Assembly: GCF_020616515.1 (NCBI RefSeq)
Contig: NZ_CP085135.1
Coordinates: 4,526,001-4,590,000 of the forward strand
Origin: Mesorhizobium sp. PAMC28654
Lineage (GTDB): Bacteria; Pseudomonadota; Alphaproteobacteria; Rhizobiales; Rhizobiaceae
Direction of reading: 5' to 3'
DNA length: 64,000 nucleotides
Shown: positions 27,402-36,276 of the stretch, in pieces
Numbering within the stretch: position 1 is the first letter of the stretch
Layout: the number at the start of each line of letters is the position of its first letter
Program-made: the position numbers and the translations under genes
The notes under the pieces: generated by a model
Database searches by the model: none
Seen by the model: the letters and a program-made list of their open reading frames with translations, nothing else
Told to the model about the DNA's origin: nothing

Positions 27402-28490
27402 ATGGTAAACGGGCTCGATGACGTGGTGGCGGCGGAAACCGTGCTTTCCGATGTCGACGGTCTTGGCGGCCATCTGACGATCCGAGGCCATTCGCTGCTG
27501 GAACTCGCTGGTCGCTGGAGTTTCTCCCAGGTGGTCCGCTTGCTGCTGGACGGCTTTTTCGACGATCTTCCGGGCGACGCGGAACTGGTCGAAAAGATCG
27601 GTCAGGCGCGCGGCGAGGTGTTCACGCGGCTTCAGCCACTGTTTCCGTCACTGGTTTCGCTCGACATCTACAGCGCTATGCGCGCCGGCATGGCCTTTCT
27701 GCCGGACGGCGACACGCTGGAGGACGCGCTTCGGCTGATCGCGGCACCCGCCGTGCTGACGCCGGCCCTGCTGCGCTTGCAGCGTGGCGAGCGGCCGATG
27801 GCGCCGGACGTGCAGGCTGATCATGCCGGCGACATGTTGAGGATGCTCAACGGCGCCGCCGCTTCGCCGGCACTGGCGAAAGCGCTCGACACCTACCTCG
27901 TCACTGTCTGTGATCACGGCCTCAATGCCTCGACCTTCGCGACCCGCGTGGTCGCCTCGACGCAGGCCGGCCTGACGTCGTCGATATTGGCAGGCCTCGG
28001 TGCGCTGAAGGGACCGCTACATGGCGGCGCGCCGGGCCCGGTGATCGAGATGCTCAACGCGATCGAAGCGCATGGCGACGCGGCCGGCTGGCTGCGCGAT
28101 GAAGTCTCACATGGCGAGCGCATCATGGGATTCGGCCATCGTATCTATCGTGTGCGTGATCCACGCGCGGACGTGCTGAAGGCGGTCGTGCGCCAGCTGG
28201 GCGCGGAGGGCCAGACCGGTCGTCGGCTGGCTTTCGCCGAGAAGGTGGAGCAAGCGGCCCTTGAGGTGCTTCGGGTCGCCAAGCCGTCGCGCACGCTGCA
28301 GACCAATGTCGAGTTCTACACCGCATTGCTGCTGGAGACAGCCGGCTTCCCGAAGGAGGCGTTCACCAATGTCTTTGCTGCCGGGCGCGTCGCCGGCTGG
28401 ATCGCCCATGCGCGTGAGCAGCAGACGACGGGACGGCTGATCCGTCCACAGTCGCGTTATGTCGGGCCTGTGCCGGACCTTGTTGCCTGA
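27402..28490 (+). CDS. Citrate synthase-like protein (catalytic Asp replaced by Glu)
   Basis: A 362-residue citrate-synthase family protein without the HTH domain of its neighbour. It has LHGGAPG and GFGHRIYRVRDPRADVL for the two His. At the catalytic Asp it reads NVEFYTALLLE, so the acid is Glu. AAGGAGA precedes ATG. It may be a citrate or 2-methylcitrate synthase variant. The pairing of a divergent paralogue, about equal length, and the position next to PHB genes suggests a role at the acetyl-CoA node. Confidence 0.82.
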   Translation: MVNGLDDVVAAETVLSDVDGLGGHLTIRGHSLLELAGRWSFSQVVRLLLDGFFDDLPGDAELVEKIGQARGEVFTRLQPLFPSLVSLDIYSAMRAGMAFLPDGDTLEDALRLIAAPAVLTPALLRLQRGERPMAPDVQADHAGDMLRMLNGAAASPALAKALDTYLVTVCDHGLNASTFATRVVASTQAGLTSSILAGLGALKGPLHGGAPGPVIEMLNAIEAHGDAAGWLRDEVSHGERIMGFGHRIYRVRDPRADVLKAVVRQLGAEGQTGRRLAFAEKVEQAALEVLRVAKPSRTLQTNVEFYTALLLETAGFPKEAFTNVFAAGRVAGWIAHAREQQTTGRLIRPQSRYVGPVPDLVA

Positions 28491-28725
28491 CGTTCGCCTT
28501 CTCGATCCGTTGGACAGGTGAAGGCCCAGGTGAAAGAGCGGAGCAGCCTCTGGTTGGGCCGGCCGTAGCCACGCCCTTCTTGGCTTTGCCAACGGGGGGC
28601 ATTGGTGCCCTCGATGACGAAAATTTCACGCCGTTACCTAGGGGTACCGCTGTTTTCGCGACGCGTAGGGCATATATGCTGCACTGCAACATTTATGCCT
28701 GCTCGCGCCGCGAAGGGAATTTGCC

Positions 28726-29508
28726 TTGATCGCCACAAAAATCGCTGTTGTCACCGGCTCCACCTCGGGTATCGGCCTGGCCATTGCCAATGCGCTGGCG
28801 GCTCAGGGCCACAACCTGGTCATCAATTCCTTCTCCGATACGGCCGCCGACCACGCCATCGCCGACGCGATCGCCAAACGGCACGGCGTCAAGACCGCCT
28901 ATATCAAGGCCGACATGTCGAAGCCCGCCGAGTGCCGGGCGTTGATTTCCAAGGCGGCCGAGACATTCGGCACGGTCGATATTCTCGTCAACAATGCCGG
29001 CATCCAGCATGTCGCACCGGTGGAGGATTTTCCGACCGAGAAGTGGGATGCGATCATCGCCATCAATCTGTCGTCAGCGTTCCACACCATCGCGGCGGTG
29101 ATCCCGCTGATGAAAAAGGCCGGCGGCGGACGGATCGTCAACATCGCCTCGGCGCATGGTCTGGTCGCTTCGCCCTTCAAGTCCGCCTATGTCTCCGCCA
29201 AGCACGGCATCATGGGGCTGACCAAGACGGTGGCCCTCGAGCTTGCGCGCGAAAAGATCACCTGCAACGCCATCTGCCCCGGCTATGTGCTGACGCCGCT
29301 GGTCGAGGCGCAGATTCCCGACCAGATGAAGGCCAACAAGATGGACCGCGAGACGGTCATCCGCGAGGTCATGCTTGAAAAGCAGCCGACCAAGGAATTC
29401 GTCACGGTGGAACAGGTGGCGGCGGCGGCGGTCTTCCTGTGTTCGGACGCGGCGGCTCAGATCAACGGCACGCATATTTCGGTCGATGGAGGCTGGACCG
29501 CCCAGTGA
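28726..29508 (+). CDS. bdhA: 3-hydroxybutyrate dehydrogenase
   Basis: A 260-residue SDR that interconverts (R)-3-hydroxybutyrate and acetoacetate with NAD, used in PHB breakdown. Cofactor loop TGSTSGIG, NNAGIQHVAPVEDFP, and YVSAKHGIMGLTK (the active-site Tyr/Lys) fit BdhA; HGLVASPFKSAY is typical. The start is TTG at 28726 with AAGGGA seven bases upstream; no better ATG is in frame. A patatin-like lipase gene follows after 94 bases in the same direction. Confidence 0.92.
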   Translation: MIATKIAVVTGSTSGIGLAIANALAAQGHNLVINSFSDTAADHAIADAIAKRHGVKTAYIKADMSKPAECRALISKAAETFGTVDILVNNAGIQHVAPVEDFPTEKWDAIIAINLSSAFHTIAAVIPLMKKAGGGRIVNIASAHGLVASPFKSAYVSAKHGIMGLTKTVALELAREKITCNAICPGYVLTPLVEAQIPDQMKANKMDRETVIREVMLEKQPTKEFVTVEQVAAAAVFLCSDAAAQINGTHISVDGGWTAQ

Positions 29509-29602
29509 GGCCGGAGATTTCTTCAAACCTTCCAACTCAGTTCCAGAAACGAAGCGCCGAGCGGTTGAAAGCCAACAAGCTCGACACCTAAAGGACGACG
29601 CC

Positions 29603-30730
29603 ATGACGAAAAACGGCAAGGCGGAGGAGACCAAGAAGATCAATATCGCGCTGCAGGGTGGAGGCTCGCATGGGGCGTTCTCCTGGGGCGTGCTGGACCG
29701 ACTGCTGGAAGACGGGCGGCTCGACATATCAGCGGTTTCCGGCACCAGCGCCGGCGCCATGAACGCGGTCGCGCTGGCCGATGGCTTTGTGCGCGGCGGG
29801 GTTGAGGGTGCCAGACAGAAGCTCCATGATTTCTGGCGCGCGGTGGCGGCGAAGGGCCGGTTCAGCCCGGTGCAGCGCATGCCTTGGGATGTCGCCTGGG
29901 GCAACTGGTCGATCGAGAACACGCCGGGCTATCTGTTCTTCGACACCATGTCGCGGGTGTTCTCGCCCTATGTCGCCAACCCGCCCGGCCTCAACCCCCT
30001 GCGCGATGTGGTCGCGCGGGAGATCAATTTCGACAATGTGCGAGCCTGCAAATCGATGGAACTGTTCATTTCGGCGACCAATGTCGAGACCGGGCAGCTG
30101 CGCGTCTTTTCCGATGGCGAGATCGACCTCGACACGGTGATGGCGTCGGCCTGCCTGCCGCAATTGTTCCGCGCCGTCGAGATCAAGGGCGTGCCCTATT
30201 GGGATGGCGGCTATGGCGGCAATCCAGCGCTCTATCCCTTCTTCAAGACGACTACCGAGGATGTGCTTCTGGTGCAGATCAATCCCGTGGTGCGCGAGGG
30301 AACGCCGAAAAGCGCCAACGAGATCCAGAACCGCATCGACGAGATCACCTTCAACGCCGGGCTGCTGCGCGAATTCCGCTCGATCGCCTTCGTCAAGGAA
30401 CTGATCGCCGCAGGGCGTCTGCCGCATGGCGAATACCGCGACATCCGCATGCACCGCATCGATGCCGACGAGGCATTCAAGGATCTCTCGGCGTCGTCCA
30501 AGGTCAACGCCGAATGGGCATTCCTGGCCTATCTGCGCGATCTCGGCCGCACCGCCGCCAGCGATTGGCTGGAGGAAAATTACGATGCGGTGGGCAAAAC
30601 GGCGACGCTCGATCTCTCCGGCCAGCTCGATGACGGCTTCAAGCCGGTGCGTGGCCCAGCGCCGGGCCGGCGGGTCAAGGAATTCCTTGCCGCTCGGCTA
30701 AAGCCCGAGGTGGCGCGCCGTCAGGCTTGA
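29603..30730 (+). CDS. Patatin-like phospholipase family protein
   Basis: A 375-residue serine hydrolase with the patatin signature: oxyanion loop GGGSHGAFSWG, nucleophile GTSAG (VSGTSAGAMN) and catalytic Asp in DGGYGG. There is no signal peptide, so it should act in the cytoplasm or at the membrane face. The start has AAAGGA eight bases upstream. Its position directly after bdhA suggests a link with storage lipid or PHB turnover, but lipid acyl hydrolase activity is the only family-level statement possible. The C-terminal 40 residues are basic. Confidence 0.9.
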   Translation: MTKNGKAEETKKINIALQGGGSHGAFSWGVLDRLLEDGRLDISAVSGTSAGAMNAVALADGFVRGGVEGARQKLHDFWRAVAAKGRFSPVQRMPWDVAWGNWSIENTPGYLFFDTMSRVFSPYVANPPGLNPLRDVVAREINFDNVRACKSMELFISATNVETGQLRVFSDGEIDLDTVMASACLPQLFRAVEIKGVPYWDGGYGGNPALYPFFKTTTEDVLLVQINPVVREGTPKSANEIQNRIDEITFNAGLLREFRSIAFVKELIAAGRLPHGEYRDIRMHRIDADEAFKDLSASSKVNAEWAFLAYLRDLGRTAASDWLEENYDAVGKTATLDLSGQLDDGFKPVRGPAPGRRVKEFLAARLKPEVARRQA

Positions 30731-31505
30731 GGCTCTTCAACAGGAGGTTGTGACGTTGGCATGAAAAGTTCCAAATCATGCTGACGCCTGCTGCCACCCG
30801 ATTTTCGGAAGAGAGCGGGGCGACGGCGCCTTGGATCGTCAACCCGCCGAAGGAGCCTGCCGGCACGGAACTCTGTTCGTCCGGCGTCTTCGTCCTTGCA
30901 GCGTGCTGGTTGTCGCATCGCGGATGCCCGTCGGCGGTGGCTCAGGCGCGTATTGCCGCGCCGTCCGCAGTCATGGCTTCGATGGTCCGTATGATGGCGG
31001 GAGCCGAGGCTCGGAAATTCCGTACCGCCTTGCTTGATCTCCAATTCATACAGTAATTACAATGCCTTGTCTGAGTGGTCATGCACGGACAACCGACACA
31101 TTTCGTCGGTCGAGATGGCGTGGTTCGGGAAATTCCCCGGCGGAAATCCGCTGGGATCAACAAGCTGGGCCGCAAGAAGTAGCCGTACCTCGAAGGTATT
31201 CGCGAAGGGTGCCCAGGGCGACCAAGACGGACCTCGTGGCTGGTTGCCAGGAGCGGATCGTAAGCCGGCGTCGGGACCGACGGAAACGATTTGCCGGCCG
31301 CACGAAAATCGATTCCAGCGGGTGCGCCTTGCCCGGCGACGCAATGTTCTCGCAACTTTCCGGCTATATTGCGGTGCAACTTTGATGTAGAAGCGCCCTT
31401 CGCCGATCACGGCAAATTGAACACGGCTTGGCGCGCACCCATATCGGCGACGCGCCCGCGTTACGGGACGCGGTGCTGGCCGAACCCGCAGTGGAAATAA
31501 CGACG
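30731..31505. other. 775-bp stretch without a supported gene
   Basis: Several open frames of about 90-120 codons exist on both strands, but none has a recognisable domain, a good ribosome site or the third-position GC bias of the neighbours. It must hold the promoter of the efflux genes that start at 31506. It could be a decayed gene; no family could be named. Confidence 0.5.
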
Positions 31506-32681
31506 ATGCCCAGAATCAGGTTTCACAAGCTTGCAGCCATTGTTGTGCTCATTGGTTTCGCTGCCTGGATGGCGACAGGCGAGTTTTCGTCGGTTGGTAG
31601 CATAGCCGCCAACAAAGCCAAGGCCGCCGAAGTCGAGCAAGGCAAGGCGCCGGACGCCAGCAAGCCGAAGACCACGGAAGTCGAGCCAAAGGCACCGCTG
31701 CGCACCGTCGCCGTGGTGACACCGCCGCGCCGCACCTATGCGCGCGCCATCCGCATTTCCGGGCTAACCGAAGCCGACAAGCGCGCCGTTCTGGCAACCC
31801 GTGTCGCCGGCGTCATCGAGAAGCTTCCGGTCAGGCAGGGCCAGCATGTCAAGACAGGCGATCTGGTGCTGATGCTTGCCGCCGAGGAAAAGATCTCGAT
31901 GGTAAGCAATGCCAGGCAGCTTGTGGTTCAGCGCCAGGCGGAACTCGATGCCGCCGAGCGGCTGGCCAAGACCGGCAACCTGCCCAAGCTGCAGCTCGAC
32001 ACCGCCCGCTCCAATCTGACCCTGGCGCAATCCCAGCTGGACACGGCGCAAGCCGAGCTTGACCGCAACGAGGTGAAGGCGCCCTTCGATGGTGTCATCG
32101 ACCGGGTCCCGGTGGAACTTGGCAGTTCCGTCATGCAGGGCAGCGAAGTGGCAACCATCCTGAAGCTTGATCCTGTGATCGCCCGCGGCGAAGTCAGCGA
32201 GCGTGACCTCGGCTACCTCAAGCTCGGCGACAAGGCCAATGTACGCCTGGTCAGCGGCCAGACCGTCGAAGGCACCGTGCGCTATATCAGCCGCGACGCG
32301 TCGTCAGCGACCCGCACCTTCCGCGTCGAGGTCGCCATTCCCAATGCCGATGGTTCCGTGCCGGCCGGCATGACCGCGGAAATCTCGCTCAGCGCATTGC
32401 CGACCGACGCGATCATGCTGCCGCGCTCCGTGGTGACACTCGGCGACAAGGGCGACCTCGGCATCCGCGCGATCGACAAGGACAACAAGGTTGTGTTCTT
32501 CCCGATAGACCTGGTCGACGACACGCCAACCGGTCTGGTGCTTGGCGGCATCCCTGCCGATGCGCGCATCATCGTCGCCGGCCAGGAACTGGTGAAGGAA
32601 GGCGATGTGGTCAAGCCGGTCGATGCCGATCAGGCGACAATCAAGAAGCTGATCGGCGAAGCCACCGCCGGCACGCAGTAG
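31506..32681 (+). CDS. RND efflux system, periplasmic adaptor subunit
   Basis: A 391-residue HlyD/AcrA-like protein. It starts with one membrane anchor (LAAIVVLIGFAAWMA), then a Lys/Glu-rich linker. The biotinyl-lipoyl halves are VAGVIEKLPVRQGQHVKTGD and APFDGVIDRVPVELGSSV, with a short alpha-helical hairpin between (RQLVVQRQAELDAAERL...TAQAELDRNE). The beta-barrel and membrane-proximal parts follow. ATG 31506 is chosen because the anchor then starts near residue 10. The RND pump gene follows after 80 bases. No outer-membrane TolC-like gene is next to them. Confidence 0.9.
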   Translation: MPRIRFHKLAAIVVLIGFAAWMATGEFSSVGSIAANKAKAAEVEQGKAPDASKPKTTEVEPKAPLRTVAVVTPPRRTYARAIRISGLTEADKRAVLATRVAGVIEKLPVRQGQHVKTGDLVLMLAAEEKISMVSNARQLVVQRQAELDAAERLAKTGNLPKLQLDTARSNLTLAQSQLDTAQAELDRNEVKAPFDGVIDRVPVELGSSVMQGSEVATILKLDPVIARGEVSERDLGYLKLGDKANVRLVSGQTVEGTVRYISRDASSATRTFRVEVAIPNADGSVPAGMTAEISLSALPTDAIMLPRSVVTLGDKGDLGIRAIDKDNKVVFFPIDLVDDTPTGLVLGGIPADARIIVAGQELVKEGDVVKPVDADQATIKKLIGEATAGTQ

Positions 32682-32761
32682 CGCAAGGAGCGCCGGCGCC
32701 GGGCCTTGCCCTGCGACAGCCGTCCGTTCGCCACTCCCCAAAGCAACAGCAGGCATAAGTC

Positions 32762-35700
32762 ATGGATATCGTCAGACTCGCAATCAACAATGCCCGCCTG
32801 ACCATTTCGGTCCTGGTCTTCCTGCTGATCGCGGGCTGGGTCGCCTATCAGTCGACGCCGAAGGAAGCGGAACCCGACGTTCCGATTCCGATGATGTATG
32901 TCAGCCTGATCTACCAGGGCATTTCGCCGGAGGATTCGGAGCGCCTCCTGCTGCGGCCGATGGAAAGCAAGCTGAAGAGCCTGAAGGGCCTCAAGGAAAT
33001 GCGCTCGGCCGCTTTCCAGGGCGGCGGCTATGTGCTGGTCGAGTTCCAGCCGCAGACGAACCTGGCGACGGCGCTGCAGGACACGCGCAGCAAGGTGCAG
33101 GACGCCAAGGCAGACCTACCGCAGGCGGCCGAGGAGCCTGTCGTCACCGAAGTCAACATTTCCGAATTTCCGGTGCTCGTCGTCACGCTGTCGGGCGAAT
33201 TGCCCGAGCGCGTGCTGGCCGCCGCGGCGCGCGAATTGCGCGACCGGATCGAGGAAGTGCCCGGCGTGCTCGAAGGCTCGTTGCAAGGCTCTCGCGACGA
33301 CCTCGTGGAAGTCGTCATCGATCCGATGAAGCTGTCGTCCTACGGCCTGCAGCTCGATCAGCTGATCGGCGCCGTCAGCGCTTCCAACAGCCTGGTCGCC
33401 GCAGGCAATATTGAAGGCTCGCAGGGCAAGTATGCCGTCAAAGTACCGTCGCTGATCGAAACGCCGGAGGATGTGGCGTCCCTGCCGGTGGTCGCCGGCC
33501 CCAATGCCGTGGTCCAGGCCAAGGATATCGCGACGATCCGCTCGACCTTCGCCGACGCCACGACGATCACCCGCCTCAACGGCAAGCCGGCCATCGCCAT
33601 CGAGGTCAAGAAGCGCATCGGCGCCAATCTGATCGACACGCTGACCAAGGTGAGGGCGGTGTCCGACACCTTCATCAAGACCATGCCCGAGGGCATGCAT
33701 GTCACCTACACGCAGGACAAGTCGGTCTTCGTCAACCAACTGCTCGGCGATCTGCAGAACCATGTCATGATCGCCGTGATCCTGGTGTTCATCGTCATCC
33801 TCTATGCGTTGTCCGGTCGTGCCTCGCTGCTCATTGGCCTCGCCATTCCATCGTCCTTCCTGATCGGCATCCTGTTGCTAGCCATGATGGGTTACACGAT
33901 CAACATGATCGTGCTGTTCAGCCTCATCCTGGCGGTTGGCATGCTGGTCGATGACGCCATCATCGTCACCGAATTCGCCGAGCGGCGCATGAGCGAGGGG
34001 ATGCCGAAGGAGGAAGCTTTCGCGCTCGCCGCCAAGCGCATGGCCGGCCCGGTCATCGCCGCGACGATGACGCGTATCGCCGCCTTCTCGCCGCTGCTGT
34101 TCTGGCCGGGCATCATCGGCGACTTCATGAAATACATGCCGATCACCCTGATCGTCACGCTGTCGGCCTCGATGCTCTACGCGCTGGTGTTCGCGCCGAC
34201 GCTGGGAGCCATCTTCGCCAAGGCGCCGGCGCATCACGCGGATGACAATCGCGACGGCTGGTACATGGCTGTTGTCAAGCAGGCGGTGCGTTTCCCCATC
34301 ACCGTGCTTGTGCTCACTGTCACGCTGCTGTTCGGTATCGGTTTCGCCTATTCGAAATATGGTGCCGGCGTCGAGTTCTTCCCGAGTGTCGAACCCGACT
34401 ACGGCCTGCTCTACGTGCATGCCCGCGGCAACCTTTCGCTGGCCGAAATGGACACAGCGACCAAGATTGCCGAAAACAGGCTGCTCGGCTGGCCGGGCGT
34501 GAAGTCGGTCTATACCCGCGTCGGCAAGTCCGACGGCGGCGGCCAGGATGTCCCCGAAGACGTTGTCGGTGTCATCCAGTACGAATTCGTCGACTGGCGC
34601 GAACGCAAGTCGGCGAACCAGATCCTGGACGAATTGCGCGGCGTCATGGCCGGCATCCCTGGCGTCGATGTCGAGGTCCGGGTGCCGGAAGCCGGCCCGC
34701 CGACCGGCAAGCCGATCCAGATCAGGCTTTCGGCCGTCGATCCCAAGGGGCTGGACGAGAAAGCCCGTGCCGTGGCGGCGCGCATTGCCAAGGTGCCTGG
34801 CGTCATCGATATTTCAGACGGCCTGCCGCCGCCCGGCGTCGACTGGGCGATCGAGGTCGACCGCGCCAAGGCGGCGCAATACGGCATCAGCCCGACCTCG
34901 GTCGGAACCGTGGTTCAGCTGGTGACCAACGGGCTCAAGCTCAGCGAGTACCGACCTGCCGGGGCCGACAAGGCCGTCGATATAAGGCTGCGGCTGCCGG
35001 AGGACCGACGCACCTTGTCCACGCTCGACGAGTTGAGGGTGCAGACCTCGCAAGGGTCGGTGCCGATCTCGAACTTCGTCGTCCGCAAGGCAAAACCGAG
35101 CGTCGGCATCCTCAACCGCATCGACGGCGCCCGCACCGTGGTGGTGCAGGCCAATGTCGCGGCCGGCGCGCAGGTCGCGGCTGTCCAGCAGGAGGTCACG
35201 AAGGCTGTCACCGACATGAACCTCGGCAGCGGCATACGCTGGAAGCTTGCCGGCTCGAACGAGGACAGCGCCGAAGCCAGCGCGTTCCTCGGCAAGGCCT
35301 TTGGCGCGGCGATCTTCCTGATCTTCCTCGTGCTTCTGGCGCAGTTCAACAAGTTCACCAGCGTGTGGCTGGTGCTGTCCTGCGTGGTCATGGCGACGAT
35401 CGGCGTCTTCCTGGGATTGCTGATAACCGGCGAGACATTCGGCATCGTCATGTCGGGCATCGGCGTCATCGCGCTGGCTGGCGTTGTGGTGAACAACAAC
35501 ATCGTCCTGATCGACACCTATGACCGACTGCGCGAGGAAGGCTGGGACAAGATGGACGCGGTGCTGCAGACCTGCAGGGAACGCGCCCGTCCGGTGGTGC
35601 TGACGGCGGTGTCGGCCATTCTCGGCGTGCTGCCGATCGCCTTCGGCCTCGGCCTCGAAATCTTCCATCACGAGACGACGATCAATGCGCCGTCGACGCA

Positions 35701-35938
35701 ATGGTGGATTTCGCTGTCCTCCGCGATCGTCTTCGGCCTCTCCTTCGCCACCATACTGACGCTGGTGGTGACGCCGTCGATGCTGATGGTGTTCACCCGC
35801 GCCAAGGTCAAGCCAGGCGCGCGGCGCGGCTGGTTCAGCCGGCTGTTCCGGCGCGGCAAGGGCGAGGTCTCGTCGGATGCGACGACAGCGGATGCCGGCG
35901 GCGAGCCGGCGATCGCCTTCCCGAAGGCCGCTGAATAG
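32762..35938 (+). CDS. RND efflux transporter, inner-membrane pump
   Basis: A 1058-residue pump with the AcrB-type layout: membrane helix 1 (ISVLVFLLIAGWVAYQS), a large periplasmic loop, helices 2-6, a second loop and helices 8-12. Helix 4 reads LILAVGMLVDDAIIVTEFAE with the paired Asp of the proton relay. Residues near GAEFEP of classical pumps here read KEAEPDVPIPMMYV, as in a rhizobial subgroup often annotated as acriflavin-resistance protein. Trimers in the inner membrane would exchange protons for drugs or other amphiphiles. The tail is long and positively charged. A strong terminator follows. Confidence 0.92.
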   Translation: MDIVRLAINNARLTISVLVFLLIAGWVAYQSTPKEAEPDVPIPMMYVSLIYQGISPEDSERLLLRPMESKLKSLKGLKEMRSAAFQGGGYVLVEFQPQTNLATALQDTRSKVQDAKADLPQAAEEPVVTEVNISEFPVLVVTLSGELPERVLAAAARELRDRIEEVPGVLEGSLQGSRDDLVEVVIDPMKLSSYGLQLDQLIGAVSASNSLVAAGNIEGSQGKYAVKVPSLIETPEDVASLPVVAGPNAVVQAKDIATIRSTFADATTITRLNGKPAIAIEVKKRIGANLIDTLTKVRAVSDTFIKTMPEGMHVTYTQDKSVFVNQLLGDLQNHVMIAVILVFIVILYALSGRASLLIGLAIPSSFLIGILLLAMMGYTINMIVLFSLILAVGMLVDDAIIVTEFAERRMSEGMPKEEAFALAAKRMAGPVIAATMTRIAAFSPLLFWPGIIGDFMKYMPITLIVTLSASMLYALVFAPTLGAIFAKAPAHHADDNRDGWYMAVVKQAVRFPITVLVLTVTLLFGIGFAYSKYGAGVEFFPSVEPDYGLLYVHARGNLSLAEMDTATKIAENRLLGWPGVKSVYTRVGKSDGGGQDVPEDVVGVIQYEFVDWRERKSANQILDELRGVMAGIPGVDVEVRVPEAGPPTGKPIQIRLSAVDPKGLDEKARAVAARIAKVPGVIDISDGLPPPGVDWAIEVDRAKAAQYGISPTSVGTVVQLVTNGLKLSEYRPAGADKAVDIRLRLPEDRRTLSTLDELRVQTSQGSVPISNFVVRKAKPSVGILNRIDGARTVVVQANVAAGAQVAAVQQEVTKAVTDMNLGSGIRWKLAGSNEDSAEASAFLGKAFGAAIFLIFLVLLAQFNKFTSVWLVLSCVVMATIGVFLGLLITGETFGIVMSGIGVIALAGVVVNNNIVLIDTYDRLREEGWDKMDAVLQTCRERARPVVLTAVSAILGVLPIAFGLGLEIFHHETTINAPSTQWWISLSSAIVFGLSFATILTLVVTPSMLMVFTRAKVKPGARRGWFSRLFRRGKGEVSSDATTADAGGEPAIAFPKAAE

Positions 35939-35961
35939 ACAGGCTTTTCGATTTGCACGGC

Positions 35962-35993
35962 AAAGGCCGCCCGGAACAACCGGGCGGCCTTTT
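35962..35993 (+). terminator. Strong terminator after the RND operon
   Basis: A perfect 13-bp stem (AAAGGCCGCCCGG with CCGGGCGGCCTTT), 5-base loop AACAA, followed by T. It begins 24 bases after the pump stop codon. Confidence 0.9.
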
Positions 35994-36056
35994 GCATTGT
36001 TCTCCCAGGAGCAATGCGCGGCATTGTCTCGGGGCAACACTGTGCGGGGAATTCTC

Positions 36057-36215
36057 ATGCCGATCAGCACCATCGTCATCATCATCCTGATCCTTGTCCT
36101 CGTCGGCGCGGTACCGGCCTGGCCGCATTCGCGCTCCTGGGGATATGCGCCGTCAGGCATTGTTGGCGTCGTGCTGGTGGTGGTTCTTGTGTTGCTTTTG
36201 ATGGGGCGGCTCTAA
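36057..36215 (+). CDS. DUF3309 family small membrane protein
   Basis: A 52-residue peptide: a hydrophobic helix (ISTIVIIILILVLVGAVPAW), the conserved PHSRSWGYAPSG turn and a second hydrophobic helix ending LLLMGRL. PxWPHSRxWGYxPSG is the hallmark of DUF3309. Function unknown; members are widespread in Alphaproteobacteria and Betaproteobacteria. GGGGAA lies just upstream. It is single, downstream of the RND terminator. Confidence 0.85.
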   Translation: MPISTIVIIILILVLVGAVPAWPHSRSWGYAPSGIVGVVLVVVLVLLLMGRL

Positions 36216-36276
36216 GCCGCCTTTTCAGTTCAGAGACGCGACGGGCCTGCGATGGCTGCACCCGCCGAGTTGCAAA

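Noticed and set aside
30778..31056. A 92-codon plus-strand frame after the patatin gene
   Set aside because: No family, no ribosome site, weak codon bias; treated as gene-free sequence.
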